Origin: Lamellibrachia columna
Lineage: Eukaryota > Annelida > Polychaeta > Sabellida > Siboglinidae
Direction: 5' to 3'
NCBI GenBank assembly: GCA_963662155.1
Contig: OY759261.1
Coordinates: 40,654,496-40,718,495 of the forward strand
Length of the DNA: 64,000 nt
Shown here: piece after piece, positions 24,223 through 35,762 of the stretch
Numbering within the stretch: position 1 is the first letter of the stretch
Layout of the letters: each line of letters opens with the position of its first letter
The notes under the pieces: model-generated
Told to the model about the DNA's origin: nothing
The model's input: only the letters and a program-made list of their open reading frames with translations
The model's database searches: none
Made by a program: the position numbers and the translations under genes

Positions 24223-24683
24223 GACATGTTGAGTAAGGAAACAATCCTTAACAAAGTTAGAAGTAGAAACTGATGGTCGTCACCTCCAGCACTCTCTAAT
24301 GATTCCCATTGTATATGGCCATGGTTAAAATCACCCATTATAACACATTCTCCCTTGCTCACCTCCCTTATCGTCTTTTGTAATTTTACATCTTCCTCTT
24401 GTCCTATGTTAGGACTACGATAAACTACTCCTATTGTTAATGTTGAGTTCCTGGTAACTATGTTACACCAAATTGTTTCCACATTATCTGCTTCACTTTT
24501 CAGTGTAATTTCATATGCTTGGATAGATTCTTTAATATACAAAATTACTCCACCTCCCCTTCTTTCTCGTCTATCCTTCCTAAACATTACATAGCCTGTC
24601 AGTGCTAACTCAGCATCTACTATATCTTCATTTGCCCATGATTCTGTGATGCCTATTACATGAGGATCAATATCTGCTACCAT
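24192..24683 (-). pseudogene. CR1-like APE-type endonuclease domain, frameshifted from RT
   Basis: Reads MVADIDPHVIGITESWAN (the E of the active site), RRGGGVILYIKESI, VVYRSPN and VIMGDFNHGHIQWES (D-x-N motif), all standard for the apurinic-like endonuclease of CR1 elements. The frame shifts around 24230-24290, where the sequence continues as LEPTRGGNVLDLI in the next frame. The region 24690-24910 still looks coding upstream (LKCVCLNARSIVNKK-like) but is cut by the TA array. Confidence 0.85.
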
Positions 24684-24909
24684 AATGTCTAACTCACTTT
24701 TTTTATTTACTATGCTCCTGGCATTTAAGCATACACATTTAAGTTCATTGTCTGAAATTATTGGTGAACATTTCTTTGGATGTGTATTTGTAGTAGTACT
24801 CCTTTGAGTTTTCTCTGTCAGTTCCCCCTGCGCATCTTGTTTAAATAATCTATGGTAACTGTGCCCTCGTCGACAACTCTGACAAACTCACACGCAAGAA
24901 CTGCAGCGC

Positions 24910-24912
<3 letters not shown>

Positions 24913-25000
<88 letters not shown>
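24913..25000. repeat. (TA)n microsatellite
   Basis: Pure TA run bounding the 5' side of the CR1-like element. Confidence 0.97.
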
Positions 25001-25003
<3 letters not shown>

Positions 25004-25019
25004 GTACATGTACACATAA

Positions 25020-25975
25020 TATTTGCCAAAGCAAAACAAAGACAACAACATACAAACATATATCAGTGTGTTTAGTATACATACAATATGCAAACAATGT
25101 GCGTCAAAGAAACGCTGTCGAACGTACGTGTCAACGCGAAATATTTATGCTTATTAAACTTGTAATCGTGCAATTGTGAAAACTGAACGGTATCGAAACA
25201 CCTTTAGACAAACATTAATATAAACACAGTGACATTATACGTTTTAAAGTTTTTTGTTCGCACAAAAAAACGTACATGTATAAGAACGTGATACCGCAAT
25301 ATCAACAACTTGGGGGTTATATAATGCGAAGGCATGCAAGTACGTATAATGATATGTAATAATGCTAGATATACACCCATATTATTAACAAACATAGTTA
25401 CGAATTACGGAACTAATAATTAACAACACGAAGGAAAAGACAACGACACCAATAAACGTTTAATATTAATGTGTTGAGCATAATTATTATATGAACACAT
25501 TTAGGTAGCATGTGTGTCAAGCGATACATATTAATGCAAGTGCATATGACATATGGAACAATTAAGTGCATGGCATATGTATATAACTGCAAGACAACCT
25601 ACAATGCGACGTTAAATATCATCACGAAATGTTAACCTGAATTGCCAACCTGAAATGTCAACTGAAATTCTTACGTGAAATGTCAGCAAATAAATGAATT
25701 ATCAAAGTGAAATATGAACAGTCAATGTGAAGTGTCAATATGAAATATAATTATATGTTAACCTGAAATGTCAACTGAAATTATTACGTGAAATGTCAGC
25801 AAGAAATGTTAGCGTGAATTGTCAAAGTGAAATATGAATAGTCAACTTGAAATATCAATGGGAAATGTTGTCGTGAAGTGTCAATTGGATATGTCATCGT
25901 CAAATTTCATAGCGAAGTGACGTGTGAACGTGAAGTGTCAACCTGAAATATCAAAGTGAAGTGTCAACATGTGTT
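25020..25975. repeat. Degenerate ~13-bp repeat field, copy 2
   Basis: Matches copy 1 in flanks (TATATCAGTGTGTT(G/T)AGTATAC; CAATGTGCGTCAAAGAAA; GTCAACGCGAAATATTTATGC) and in the repeat body (25600-25975, variants of GTCAACGTGAAAT). A short internal duplication repeats TGTTAACCTGAAATGTCAAC at about 25632 and 25746. Confidence 0.75.
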
Positions 25976-25985
25976 TTACTAACAA

Positions 25986-25986
<1 letters not shown>

Positions 25987-26058
<72 letters not shown>

Positions 26059-26078
26059 TGTGTGTATATATATGTATG

Positions 26079-26148
<70 letters not shown>
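25987..26148. repeat. (TA)n then (CA)n microsatellite
   Basis: TA to 26055, a short GTGTGTATATATGTATGTA bridge, then CA to 26148. The following 26150-26440 continues the dispersed repeat of copies 1 and 2. Confidence 0.97.
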
Positions 26149-26150
<2 letters not shown>

Positions 26151-26439
26151 ATACTTACCAATGTGAAACATATATAACAACATATATAACAACATCCATA
26201 CATTATCAGTGTGTTGAGTACAGTATGAAAACAATGTGTGTCAAAGAAACGCTATCAATCTTGGTTTAGTACCATACCTGTCAACGCTAAATATATATGC
26301 AACTTGATGAGATGATATTATATGCCTCACAGTTAAACATGTAATTGTGAAAATGGAACGTCATCGTAACACTGTTAGACAACTATTAATACAATACATA
26401 CAATAATGCTAGATACACACGCATATTGATCACAATTCC

Positions 26440-26795
26440 AATAAACCAACACCTATTCCGTTGATGCGGCAACCAACCACCAGAATTTGCGTCAAACGTA
26501 TAGTGATCAACCTCTGCCAGGACCAGACATGTATCGTTGTTGGTGTCGTTCAAACGACGTTAAATTATCTCCAAACGCGGGTCCAGCGCATTCAGCGCAG
26601 GCGCTAAAAAGGAACATATGTATTTCAACATTTGATGACAATATGTGCAATTAGTGAACGAAGATGCAACTACAAATACAAAACTGCACATTCGCACATT
26701 ATTCTTATTTCATGATGAAAAATGTATGAATGCGATCTATATTCTCAGCTTTCGTCAAAAGGATGGCACACACCACGAACACAATATTCATTCAT
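26440..26795 (-). pseudogene. Broken duplicate of the distant family member's last exon (5' part) and its intron
   Basis: Matches 21691-22055 base by base with scattered changes: CCGTTGATGCGGCA(G/A)CCAA, TCAACCTCTGCCAGG, CAGCGCAGGCGCTAAA. It covers only about the first 50 codons of the exon, the acceptor and ~200 bases of intron. In the same frame TCTCGA-type codons are replaced and a TAA appears early (after GGAGATAAT), so it is non-functional. It lies in the same orientation 4.7 kb away, consistent with duplication of a segment that also carried the ~13-bp repeat field. Confidence 0.8.
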
Positions 26796-26914
26796 CTATT
26801 TATTTTTAACTTGTGCAATCCAATAGCATAAACATTCCGGGATATCTGACATATTCGTTTGGCCAGTGGCTTCGTCTATGTTATCTATCGCCATAATCTT
26901 GAAAGTAGAATAAT

Positions 26915-27070
26915 ATAATTTGTCAGTACTAAATATTACTGCGAAGCCCTTGTCTAAATATATTTCCCCCATTTTACTTTCTTCTTGTCTATATATATTT
27001 CCCCCATTTTACTATCTTCTTCCATGTTTCCAAGTCGTATGTATATGCATTTACATAACTAATTTAATTG
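26915..27070 (-). mobile_element. Short CR1-like fragment
   Basis: Resembles 22890-23005 of the CR1-like element (ATCCCCCATTTTA-type and CCATGTTTCCAAGTCGTATG versus CCATATTTCCATGTCCTATG). A ~45-bp piece containing CTATATATATTTCCCCCATTTTACT is doubled in tandem. Confidence 0.65.
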
Positions 27071-27360
27071 AACATTGAATGATAACGTCACTGCAACACC
27101 TTAAACAGGTACATTTCTAAATTGGTCATAAAATATGTTATGTTTTTTATTATGTTTTCCGATTTTACATAGTTAAATGCATATGTAGTCAAGTTTATTA
27201 TCTGCTGTCGTACAATATATATTATATAGCTAAGAATGAAACCATGAATGCGGATTATCACAAAATCAAAGCACCCCAACAGTGGCGTTATTCAGCGCAT
27301 CACCATTGCTATAACTTGTTTATAAATTCCAAATTAACGTATAATGGAGTGACACAGAGG

Positions 27361-27546
27361 TTAGTTGGCTGGGCTACGCCGTTGTTTGCTGGGCAACGCC
27401 GTTATTGGCCGGGCAACGCCGTTGTTGGCTGGGCAACGCCGTTGTTGGCTGGGCAACGCCGTTGTTGGCTGGGCAACGCCGTTGTCGTTTGGCCAACGCC
27501 GTTGTTGGCTGGGCAACGCCGTTGTTGGCCGGGCAACGCCGTTGTT
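27361..27546. repeat. 20-bp minisatellite, 9 copies
   Basis: Unit GTTGTTGGCTGGGCAACGCC, with CGTTTGGCCAACG and GGCCGGGC variants. GTTG...CAAC and GGC/GCC make each unit partly self-complementary. Because 20 is not a multiple of 3, all frames are read in turn. Confidence 0.97.
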
Positions 27547-28479
27547 GTTACGACTTGTTACATAATTGCAACTGTGCATTTGAGTAACACAGTTTTACAC
27601 AAAAACGCTATTGTGTTTCTAGGCACATTTTTAATAGGAACATTATACACAATTGTATGCAACTGAAATAGAGAGATTTCGTGATTAAATAGGAGTTTAC
27701 CAAACTAACTAAAGATGTTTTTGGCGTCACTGGTGGTGAGTTTGCCAATAGTTTTGTCAATATCGCCTATTGTTCAATTACGTGAAACTGGAAATTATAC
27801 TGAACATTACGCATGGCTTTTATGTATTCTAACGTGAAATGTTCGTTTCCATTAATTATTATAAAAGTTGTTTTGGCTCAGCAGTGACCACACGACGACA
27901 TGCTCTAACAAACGTTCTGTTTGTGACATTATCCAGCTAGGCGCATGTGGCAACTGGCTACTAGCGCTCCTGGTGGAATATAGAAAGTATGTAACCTCCT
28001 GCGCCTGCTATATTTACAGCATTGGAATATACAAAAAATCCCTTCTCCTACACTTAAGGCAAACAATTCGTTTTATAAACATATTATTTTGGAGATTTGT
28101 TCGATGTGTGACAACATCAAAGCTGCTGGATATATAACGTAAGAGAGATGTAGGCTTGACACGCTTTTCTGCGTTCTGTGCCTGGTTGCCACAGCACAAG
28201 CAAGCAAAATTTGGTGAATGCATATGATTACAACATCATTAACATACACTGCTGCGCTGAAATGCGTTGGCGACGCCATCGCATCAGCCTGTGACCTTAT
28301 CTGTGGATAAGGTCATATGCGAACTTGAAAAAAAACTGACTATTGGGAACAGACACAGAGACGATATTCAAGATATTATACTGCTTCTGGGAGGCTTTTA
28401 CCAAGCTCACGACAATATGAAGGCCACCTGCGAGATAAAGAGGGACTCTATGCAGAATATTTTTAAATGATGACGCTGC
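27547..28479. other. No gene identified
   Basis: Short open frames at 27868-28137 (+) and 28267-28470 (+) have protein-like composition (the latter VTLSVDKVICELEKKLTIG) but no recognisable domain, splice signals or homologue in this window. I do not call them genes. Confidence 0.45.
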
Positions 28480-28885
28480 GGCGCTAGTAAGGATGACACA
28501 GGTCATTGGTAGCGTTTGTAATGTAATTGGCAATCATGGGTACAGCAAGATATACCCCGTCACTATGTCAGCAAGATGGAACATGATATATGTAGGCACA
28601 AAGGCTAGTCTGAATTAAACACCTGAATGAAGATGCCAAGGAGAACATTGTTCCTGGTCGTCCAAAAGAGAAGTGGAAGACGGCAGTTTTGATGGTGCTA
28701 TGTATGCCGTTGGTCACTCTACAGAGGTGAAACATTACTAGCAATTGCGGGATGCAACATGGACATATTATCAAATACATGCCCGCTGGTAAAAATGTCA
28801 TACCAGGGTACACGTCTGCCGTGAACGGTACAATGCATAAAGCCTCACGTCATTAGTGCAGCAGCACTTGTATGTCCGGTGTTAG
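28480..28885. repeat. Dispersed repeat A, copy 1
   Basis: About 400 bases similar to 39570-39975. Shared landmarks: TTGGCAATCAT, GTATGTAGGCAC(A/G)AAGGC, AAGTG(G/T)AAGACGGCAGT, CATGCC(C/T)GCTGGTAAA and CATTAGTGCAGCAGCAC. No intact protein. Class unknown. Confidence 0.8.
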
Positions 28886-28999
28886 AAGCAGGTAAGTGTG
28901 GCTCAGACGATGATGTGGAGTGTGTTATAAAATATCTACATCAAACAACCTACATTAGGTTTTGTCTTAAAGAAATCTGCCTACCATCAAAGGTATCTC

Positions 29000-29068
29000 T
29001 CGTTTTCCTTACCCCCCCCCTCCACCTTCCACCTTCCTCCCTTCAACCCCCCCTTATCTCTCCCGCGC
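29000..29068. other. Pyrimidine-rich tract
   Basis: Nearly pure C/T for ~70 bases, including C8 and C7 runs. Could be a site of assembly trouble or triplex structure. Confidence 0.8.
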
Positions 29069-29183
29069 TGCCCGGTTACTCGTCGATGCAGCACAGCCCG
29101 GTGTAAAATGTTTTCAGACATGTCGTAATCTGACACCACGTTGCTTCCACTGTATGCGGTACATGGTTCACGCAGTGTGTGCA

Positions 29184-29408
29184 TTACGTGTCACACATTG
29201 TTTACTGTCAGCTCGCTTTCGTTGGGTGTCACAGGTTGTTTACTGTCAGCTCGCTTTCGTTGGGTGTCACAGTTTGTTTACTGTCAGCTCGCTTTCGTTG
29301 GGTGTCACAGGTTGTTTACTGTCAGCTCGCTTTCGTTGGGTGTCACAGGTTGTTTACTGTCAGCTCGTTTGCGTTGGATGTCACAAGTTGTTTACTGTCT
29401 GCTCGTTT
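29184..29408. repeat. 38-bp minisatellite, ~6 copies
   Basis: Unit begins TTGGGTGTCACAGGTTG and ends GTCAGCTCGCTTTCG. Copies 2-5 are almost identical; the first and last have diverged. The non-triplet period opens all three + frames. Confidence 0.95.
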
Positions 29409-29436
29409 TTTCCTTCCTGTTCCCCCTTATAAATAT

Positions 29437-29545
29437 ACAGGTAAACCATGGTAAAATACCATGATGCACCATGAAAACCATGGTAAGAGGTAAACCATGG
29501 AATACCACAGTTTACGATGTAATGTCATGGTTTACCATGGTATAC
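29437..29545. repeat. Cluster of CCATGGT palindromes
   Basis: TAAACCATGGTAAAATACCATG and its reverse order recur five to six times in ~110 bases (ACCATGGTA is nearly self-complementary). The block as a whole can fold on itself. Confidence 0.8.
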
Positions 29546-31150
29546 AAATAAAGCAAAATTCTTAAAACAAACATTGAGAACAATAAATAAAGCAATAAAT
29601 ACTGGAGTGCATGTACTAATATACTATTATTATCATTAAATGTCAAGTTGCATGCGCTAAATTATTGATTACGAAACATGTCATGCATCCATTACGTTAT
29701 TGGATGTTGCCACTCTTCACAGTTAATTGTTTGTCATAATGATCTCTTGGGTCTATGTTTCTTTACTAGTTATGCTGCATGAGCCTTCCTGAGAAACCGA
29801 ACATATGTTTAGTTTGAAAAAGAAAGATAACTGACCGAACATCAGGCTTCCTCTGGAATGGTGACAATTATTATTTTGTTCTTAAAACATTAAAACAAAA
29901 TTAAATTAATATTCTGATTCTTCACAATATATGCATTTAATTTTTTTATTTCAATCAGTAATATTTTAAAGTTGAATTATGGCATTTGTGCATTTGAAAT
30001 AGTGAAATGTGAAGTGTACGTCCACACGTACGTTTTACAGAAGAGTAGCCTAGTCAGACTACACGTTTGTTAATTATAAGGCAAACACAATGACATTTGT
30101 CTATAGGTTCATTATGGAAAAAAAATGTAAGACACAGTTTGTCCAAATATAACATGACCCACCACGAACTGTTGTATGCGCCTATGAGTGCTATTAAGTA
30201 TAAGTGTAAAGAAATGTGAAATATCAATACATACTATGACAATGCAAAATTATATGGAAGAATGTAAGGCTGTGATTTCATATCTCAGCACAATATATTT
30301 TTTTCTAGCTGCTATTTCTAACTTATAATTTGTTTAATGCGTAACATGTTTGTGGGTCTTGAGTCCGAATATAGATGATAATGATAATAATAATAACATT
30401 AAGAGATAATAATAATAACATTCAGAGATAATAATAATAAGATAATAATAATAATAATAACATTAAGAGGTAATACTAATAACATTCAGAGGTAATAATA
30501 ATAACATTCAGAGATAATAATAATAAGTAAAGAGTAGGTCCATAACAACATATACATGAACCTGTGATCTAGATACCAGAAGGAAATTAATTAATTTATA
30601 CTAAGCTTCGAAGCTTAATGTCTAGAACAAATGGTTTTGATATGTTTTTATGTATTCAAACTTCACAGTTTTTGAAATGTTTGAAGCAATATTAAAAAAA
30701 TCAGTGAGTCAGGAATATTTCCTACTTCAAGGCGTGCCAACACTAGGGGTTATCAATTACCTCATTAAACTGTGTGCCTTTTATGGGGTTGTGTAGGAAT
30801 ACCGCATCCTACATGACTACCACGCTGAAGACTTTATGCAAGTCATCAATGTTTGTAGAACACTGTCCTGAAATTGTAACATGTTGTTTACCTAATAATA
30901 TCCCACATGTTAATGGCAAATGTCATAGACAAATGTCACATCAATGTCACATCAAACGAGCGCAAATATTTGTACTGTTGCTTTGCTAAACGAAATGATT
31001 TGGACATTGTTAATACTCTGTGATACGATCCACTATTAATTTCGATAGAGTAAGAGGGGGTAAAACGCCCATGTGGGGCGAAATGCCCCACCCGATGTAG
31101 CTATGAAGCTCGACAATAAGAATTTCGAAGTAGCCATATTGAGTTGCATG
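29546..31150. other. No gene identified
   Basis: AT-rich. It contains the TAA-type repeat listed separately, and near 31050-31095 GGGGTAAAACGCCC followed by GGGGCGAAATGCCCC, a short palindromic-like block next to the 30-bp array. Confidence 0.6.
30378..30527. repeat. (ATA)n / CATT(A/C)AGAG interspersed microsatellite
   Basis: Runs of AATAATAATAA separated six times by CATTAAGAG or CATTCAGAG. Confidence 0.9.
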
Positions 31151-31690
31151 TCATGTCCATCTTGTTACACTAGGGTTGTATAATGTCCAACTTGTTACAC
31201 TAAGGTTGTATAATGTCCATCTTGTTACACTAGGGTTGTATCATGTTCATCTTGTTACACTAGGGTTGTATCATGTCCATCTTGTTACACTAGGGTTGTA
31301 TCATGTCCATCTTGTTACTCTAAGGTTGTATCATGTCCATCTTGTTAAACTAGGGTTGTATCATGTCCATATTGTTACACTGGGGTTGTATCATGTCCAT
31401 CTTGTTACACTAGGGTTGTATCATGTCCATCTTGTTACACTAGGGTTGTATCATGTTCATCTTGTTACACTAGGGTTGTATCATGTCCATCTTGTTAAAC
31501 TAGGGTTGTATCATGTCCATCTTGTTACACTAGGGTTGTATCATGTCCATCTTGTTACACTAGGGTTGTATCATGTCCATCTTGTTACACTAGGGTTGTA
31601 TCATGTCCATCTTGTTACACTAGGGTTGTATCATGTCCATCTTGTTACACTAGGGTTGTATCATGTCCATCTTGTTACACTAGGGTTGCA
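31151..31690. repeat. 30-bp minisatellite, 18 copies
   Basis: Unit TCATGTCCATCTTGTTACAC + TAGGGTTGTA (30 bases), 18 times in 540 bases without length change. As 30 is a multiple of 3, one + frame stays open (YHVHLVTLGL repeats) from 31176 to 31811. I treat this as a repeat, not a gene: no start context, splice sites or homologue were seen. Confidence 0.95.
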
Positions 31691-32539
31691 GCAGAAGCAG
31701 ACACATCGAAGTATGTTCACATTACACTTTGAGCTTTTAAATTACCCAAAACGTCCTCACAGAAATGGGACTGTTTATAGTAGCCACGGGAAACTGAGAC
31801 AAAACCAATAAATGTATAAACTATGCAAACATGATTGTAGTAATGCTACAGATGTATCGGTTGCGGGCGCTGTATGAAAACATATTCAAATAAAACATTT
31901 TAATATTGCGAACGTCCGCCTCTGGGCTTTTTTCCACCCATAGGTGGGGTTCATTCCCCAAGATAGAACCACCGCTTAAATTGACCAATTTTTTCAACAC
32001 AAAGAATGTACCTGAGATAATGAACTAGATTATTCATAGCACATAGATGATATACACCCAAACGATTCTTTCTCGTCATCGAATGTACCAGGGCGGTTTG
32101 CCCCGACTTCCTCTATATCTTAAACGTTGCAAGGTAGTTAAAGGACGAACACGTCCTTTTATTTATTGAAAGTCTGAGGCAAGAAAAGTGGGAAAATATG
32201 TTATAAAGATATAAAATATGTAAACCTGTATACTGATTTTTTTTACACATTTAGTACGTTGTACAACCTTAGTTTCATTCACAAAAGAGAGAAGAGGCTA
32301 TAGAAAGAACCGTGGGCGATTTTGAATACCGCGATATGAAAACAACGGCAGTCCGCAGTCGACGAACTATCCAACTCTTTTAATGCCTGAGGACAGACAC
32401 ATCACCAGATGAAAATATTTCAATATTTGATTATTTAGGAGGTAGTTTTTAGCTATCAAGAATTAAAATTGCCAAAGTTATACCAACATTAAAAAACTGT
32501 GCTAAAGCTTACCTTACCAAATTCTATACTAATTTCTCC
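31691..32539. other. No gene identified
   Basis: AT-rich, no repeat or coding pattern recognised. Confidence 0.55.
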
Positions 32540-34290
32540 CTTACCACAATTCTCTGTTGGACAAAATGTTCGTTACTGGAACAGAACAATATATTAAGCC
32601 CGAGTGAGTACGGGTTATGTGCATATACTATGTCCACGTTACAAGTGGTAATGACATTGATAGAGGAAATATAAAATGCTACGGATAGCAAAAACATGCA
32701 ATGGGCGTATTTATTGATCTTAGAAAGGTTTTCAATATATCAATCAATTAATCAATCAATCAATGTGAGTGTATTTGGTTATTCATTTACAATGTTATTA
32801 CAGATACGGGCATAAATAATTTGATTTAGTAACTCAGGAGATTCTCTTAAAACCCCAAGGGGCTTATTGCGAGAATCACCCATGATTACGTATAGTAATC
32901 TTGTCATGGAATAATGCTGCAAGTTGGCATTTATGTTAATAATAGTAGATATGAAGCAAATAAAAAAAATTAATTGGGCGTCTTAATCCAGCAATCTAGC
33001 ACAATTTAAAGATGTGTTAAGTGAACAATATAGTGAGTATTCGTTAACATTTAAAAAAAATACGTTAGTAATAGTAAATATGACGCATATAGAAAATTAC
33101 AACAAATGGTCGTAATCCATCAATCTAGCACAATATAACAACGTGAGGCAGAATGATAGTTGAACAATATAGTGAAGATTCATTAGTATTAGCAAATAAA
33201 AATAATAATAAAAAATAAATTAATAATTATTTCTTTCGATACAGTAGAACGTGGAATCATTATGAGAAAGTTTAACTATTGTGGTGCGCCTGGATTAGCA
33301 AATGATTGTATTCAAAGGCACCTCACGAACAGAAAGCAACTGGTAAATGTGTCCATTTGTCTCGCAGCTACTCGATGTCAAATGTGGAGTTACGCAGGGG
33401 TTTATTTTAGAGTCAACGCTACTTGTCCTCTATGTTAACGATATCTGCAATGTATAAAAATTAGCACAATTGTATTTGTTGTAACAACCTATTTGAACTA
33501 CAAGCTGCATTATGTATTATATAGAGAACTTACCCAGTTATACAAATGGTTTCCTGTTAACAAAGTATCGCTGAACCTTTTAAAAAAACTATTACATTTT
33601 ATTCAAGAAACGCCCGCCAGATGTGGACATTAATGTATTCATAAATCATGAACGAACAACCAGCGTGTAATCAAATGTATCGGTGTATATGTTGATGACG
33701 ATCTGAACTGGGAACATCAAATTAATACGGTTATACAAAAATTTTCGAAAGTTACAGCGATCATCTACAAAGCAAATTGTCTAATTAACCATGATGGAAT
33801 GAGCATATTGTATAGTTCCTTGTGTTTTGCCTTATGTTAGCTATTGTAGTGAAATGTGGAAAACACATATGCTACAAACACTCAATGTGTGACGGTACTA
33901 ATTATACAAGTAGTTCGTCTAGTTTGTAAGGTGAAAAACGCCTAGACACATCAGCACCTTTTGTAAACAACTGTGCAGTTTGAAATTTGCAGATTTAGTT
34001 AAATTTAAGACAGCTGTTATTATGTGTAAGGTATATCACAATGAACTACCGGATATGTTTACATTTACATGTACACACACGTGGTACTCGACAGAAAGAT
34101 ACCTTCCGTAGTCATTGTGTTCGTACCAACATAAAATCGATGTGCATTTTATGTATGGTGTGACATTGTGGAATTGATTCCACCAAAAAATCACTGTGTG
34201 CAGAAGTATCCAAAGGTTGTGTTTAATGTACAGGTTAAATATTCCTTATATGTATTAGTAAGTCTAATAAAATCTATATATATTAAATAG
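32540..34290 (+). mobile_element. Decayed CR1/Jockey-type RT with an insertion splitting motif A
   Basis: Frames on the + strand give SPSEYGLCAYTMSTLQVVM (about 32600), GVFIDLRKVFN (about 32705), then after ~500 bases a restart at FDTVERGIIMRKFNYCGAPG (about 33240), RHLTNRKQLVNVS, a CGVTQGFILES-like PQGS motif, YVNDI, and later GVYVDDDLNWEHQIN and YCSEMWKTH. Stops and shifts are frequent. The interruption (about 32740-33235) contains an ATCA run and two ~130-bp tandem units (about 32937 and 33066) sharing CAATCTAGCACAAT and GAACAATATAGTGA. Confidence 0.75.
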
Positions 34291-34409
34291 CATGTTTTAA
34301 CGATATTGTTTCTGTATAATAAATGTTCTGGTTGGGGTGAAATAAGCATATGCATACAAAAATGTCACCCCTTTTCCAATATTTTATTGTTTAATATACT
34401 TTCATTTTA

Positions 34410-34890
34410 CGTGTTGCAAATGGTGTTGTGTTTTATAATAACGTGTTTCGTTCTGTGTTTTGTTATTGCTGGAAGTAACTTACTTATTGTTTGGTTGGTT
34501 GGTTTGTTGATATTTTGCTTACATTTGTGGTCCACTTAGTTTGGTAACATGAAGACTACTACTACAGTGGTTTTGGTTCGCATTGCATTCGCTAAATTTG
34601 TCGCGTCTGGTGTGATATAGAGCCGTGCATTTCTTGATTGGTCATGAAATTGTGGCGTGGATTTAACATTTCATTTTTCCGCAACATTCGTGCGTACGGG
34701 TCATCCAGTGTTTTTTTTATAGAGCCTGTATTTGAATCCATGCATCTGATCCACAAATCAGGATCGGTTCGACCTTTGTCCTGGAGATATTCAGTTTAGT
34801 GCGTCTGCGGATGGACGCAGACATAATAATATTTATATAACACTGGGAATCCTCTTTCTTGCAGCGTATTGCCGGTGTAAATTAAATATT
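34410..34890. repeat. Dispersed repeat B, copy 1
   Basis: Similar to 38790-39330 and, for its last part, 40435-40505. Landmarks: CGTGTTGCAAATGGTGTTGT, AACGTGTTTCGTT, GCATTCGCTAAATTTGTC, GTGCATTTCTT(G/A)ATTGGTCATG, ATCATCCAGTG-type sequence. Unidentified class. Confidence 0.8.
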
Positions 34891-35574
34891 GAAAATAGTG
34901 TTACAACCGTTAATTTGAATTGCTTGTGAACATAATGTAGTTCTGTTTTTGTAACATTTACGGAAAGTTTATTTGTGTGGAACCACTTTGTTATTTATGA
35001 TTTTCATTATTAACCTCATCTATGAGTGTAGTTAAATGTTGATGTGAATGTTACATATTAAGACATCAATGCAAGGAACTCACTCGATATAAGCAAGTAA
35101 ACATAAGCAACAGCGGACACTGGCTACATTTCAAACGTAGACGACGAAAATTTGTGAATCTTATATACTGCGTGCAGTCTATTTTGGTGTCGACATTTCA
35201 TAATTACTTGTATGTAGGTTTGTCCGTGTTAAAACAAAGAACAGGAAGCAATAGTAAAATTAATGTCATGCAGGACTACAGAGATGCTTCACTTTCCATA
35301 TATGTTTATTTTTGCGGTGTGAATTACAATTATCTATCTTATAATTATATATAATTATTTATATTTTAAAAATGCCCATCCTCTGGAGGGAATAACGTGG
35401 TAGCTCGTAAGTGACTGTCACGACCACAATATTTATAAATGTTCTCAGAAATATCCATCTATGCCTTAAACGTGGGGCTGCCAGTCAATGTCTCTCGAAA
35501 TTGCGGCGTGATACTAGATTTATAGCAACGTCTACCGAAGCCTTGCCCTTGTATTACGTAACTTCAGAGAAATC
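34891..35574. other. No gene identified
   Basis: AT-rich noncoding DNA. Nothing recognised. Confidence 0.55.
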
Positions 35575-35762
35575 AAATAAAAGACGCATGACGTTGTGAA
35601 CAATTGTATGTAATAACTACAAAGGGTAATTCGATTGTTCGTAAAACGGATAACAGCGGGTTAAATTCGATAAAATAAAACTGAGAAGACCTGACCGTGG
35701 GTCGTAGACGAACCCCTGAAAGTTGGGAGCCCGAGATGGAAAGCATCTTGGAGGAGTAGCAT
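35575..35762. repeat. Dispersed repeat C
   Basis: GACGCATGACGTTGT(G/C)AACAATTGT and AACTACAAAGGGTAATT are shared with 42222-42320, and CGTAGA(C/T)GAAC...AGTAGCATA with about 50670-50730. Each copy leads into other repeats. Confidence 0.7.

Larger units (their letters stand above)
22219..24912 (-). mobile_element. Nearly full CR1-like non-LTR retrotransposon with a deleted RT core
   Basis: Minus strand: endonuclease (24683-24192), linker and RT with C-terminal part (24222-22318), then a ~100-base 3' end that is also found at 54420-54480, confirming it as the true family terminus (shared GCCAATGG(C/T)TTCCTTGTCCACTTGCCATCTG). TA arrays flank both sides (22141-22218 and 24913-25000), so the element sits between microsatellites and its 5' end is lost. 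It has one frameshift between endonuclease and RT and a large in-frame deletion within RT. Smaller relatives occur at 16110, 18960, 26915 and 54041. Confidence 0.9.

Noticed and set aside
31176..31811. 211-residue frame of YHVHLVTLGL repeats
   Set aside because: Explained by a 30-bp minisatellite with a triplet-compatible period; kept only as a finding to test.
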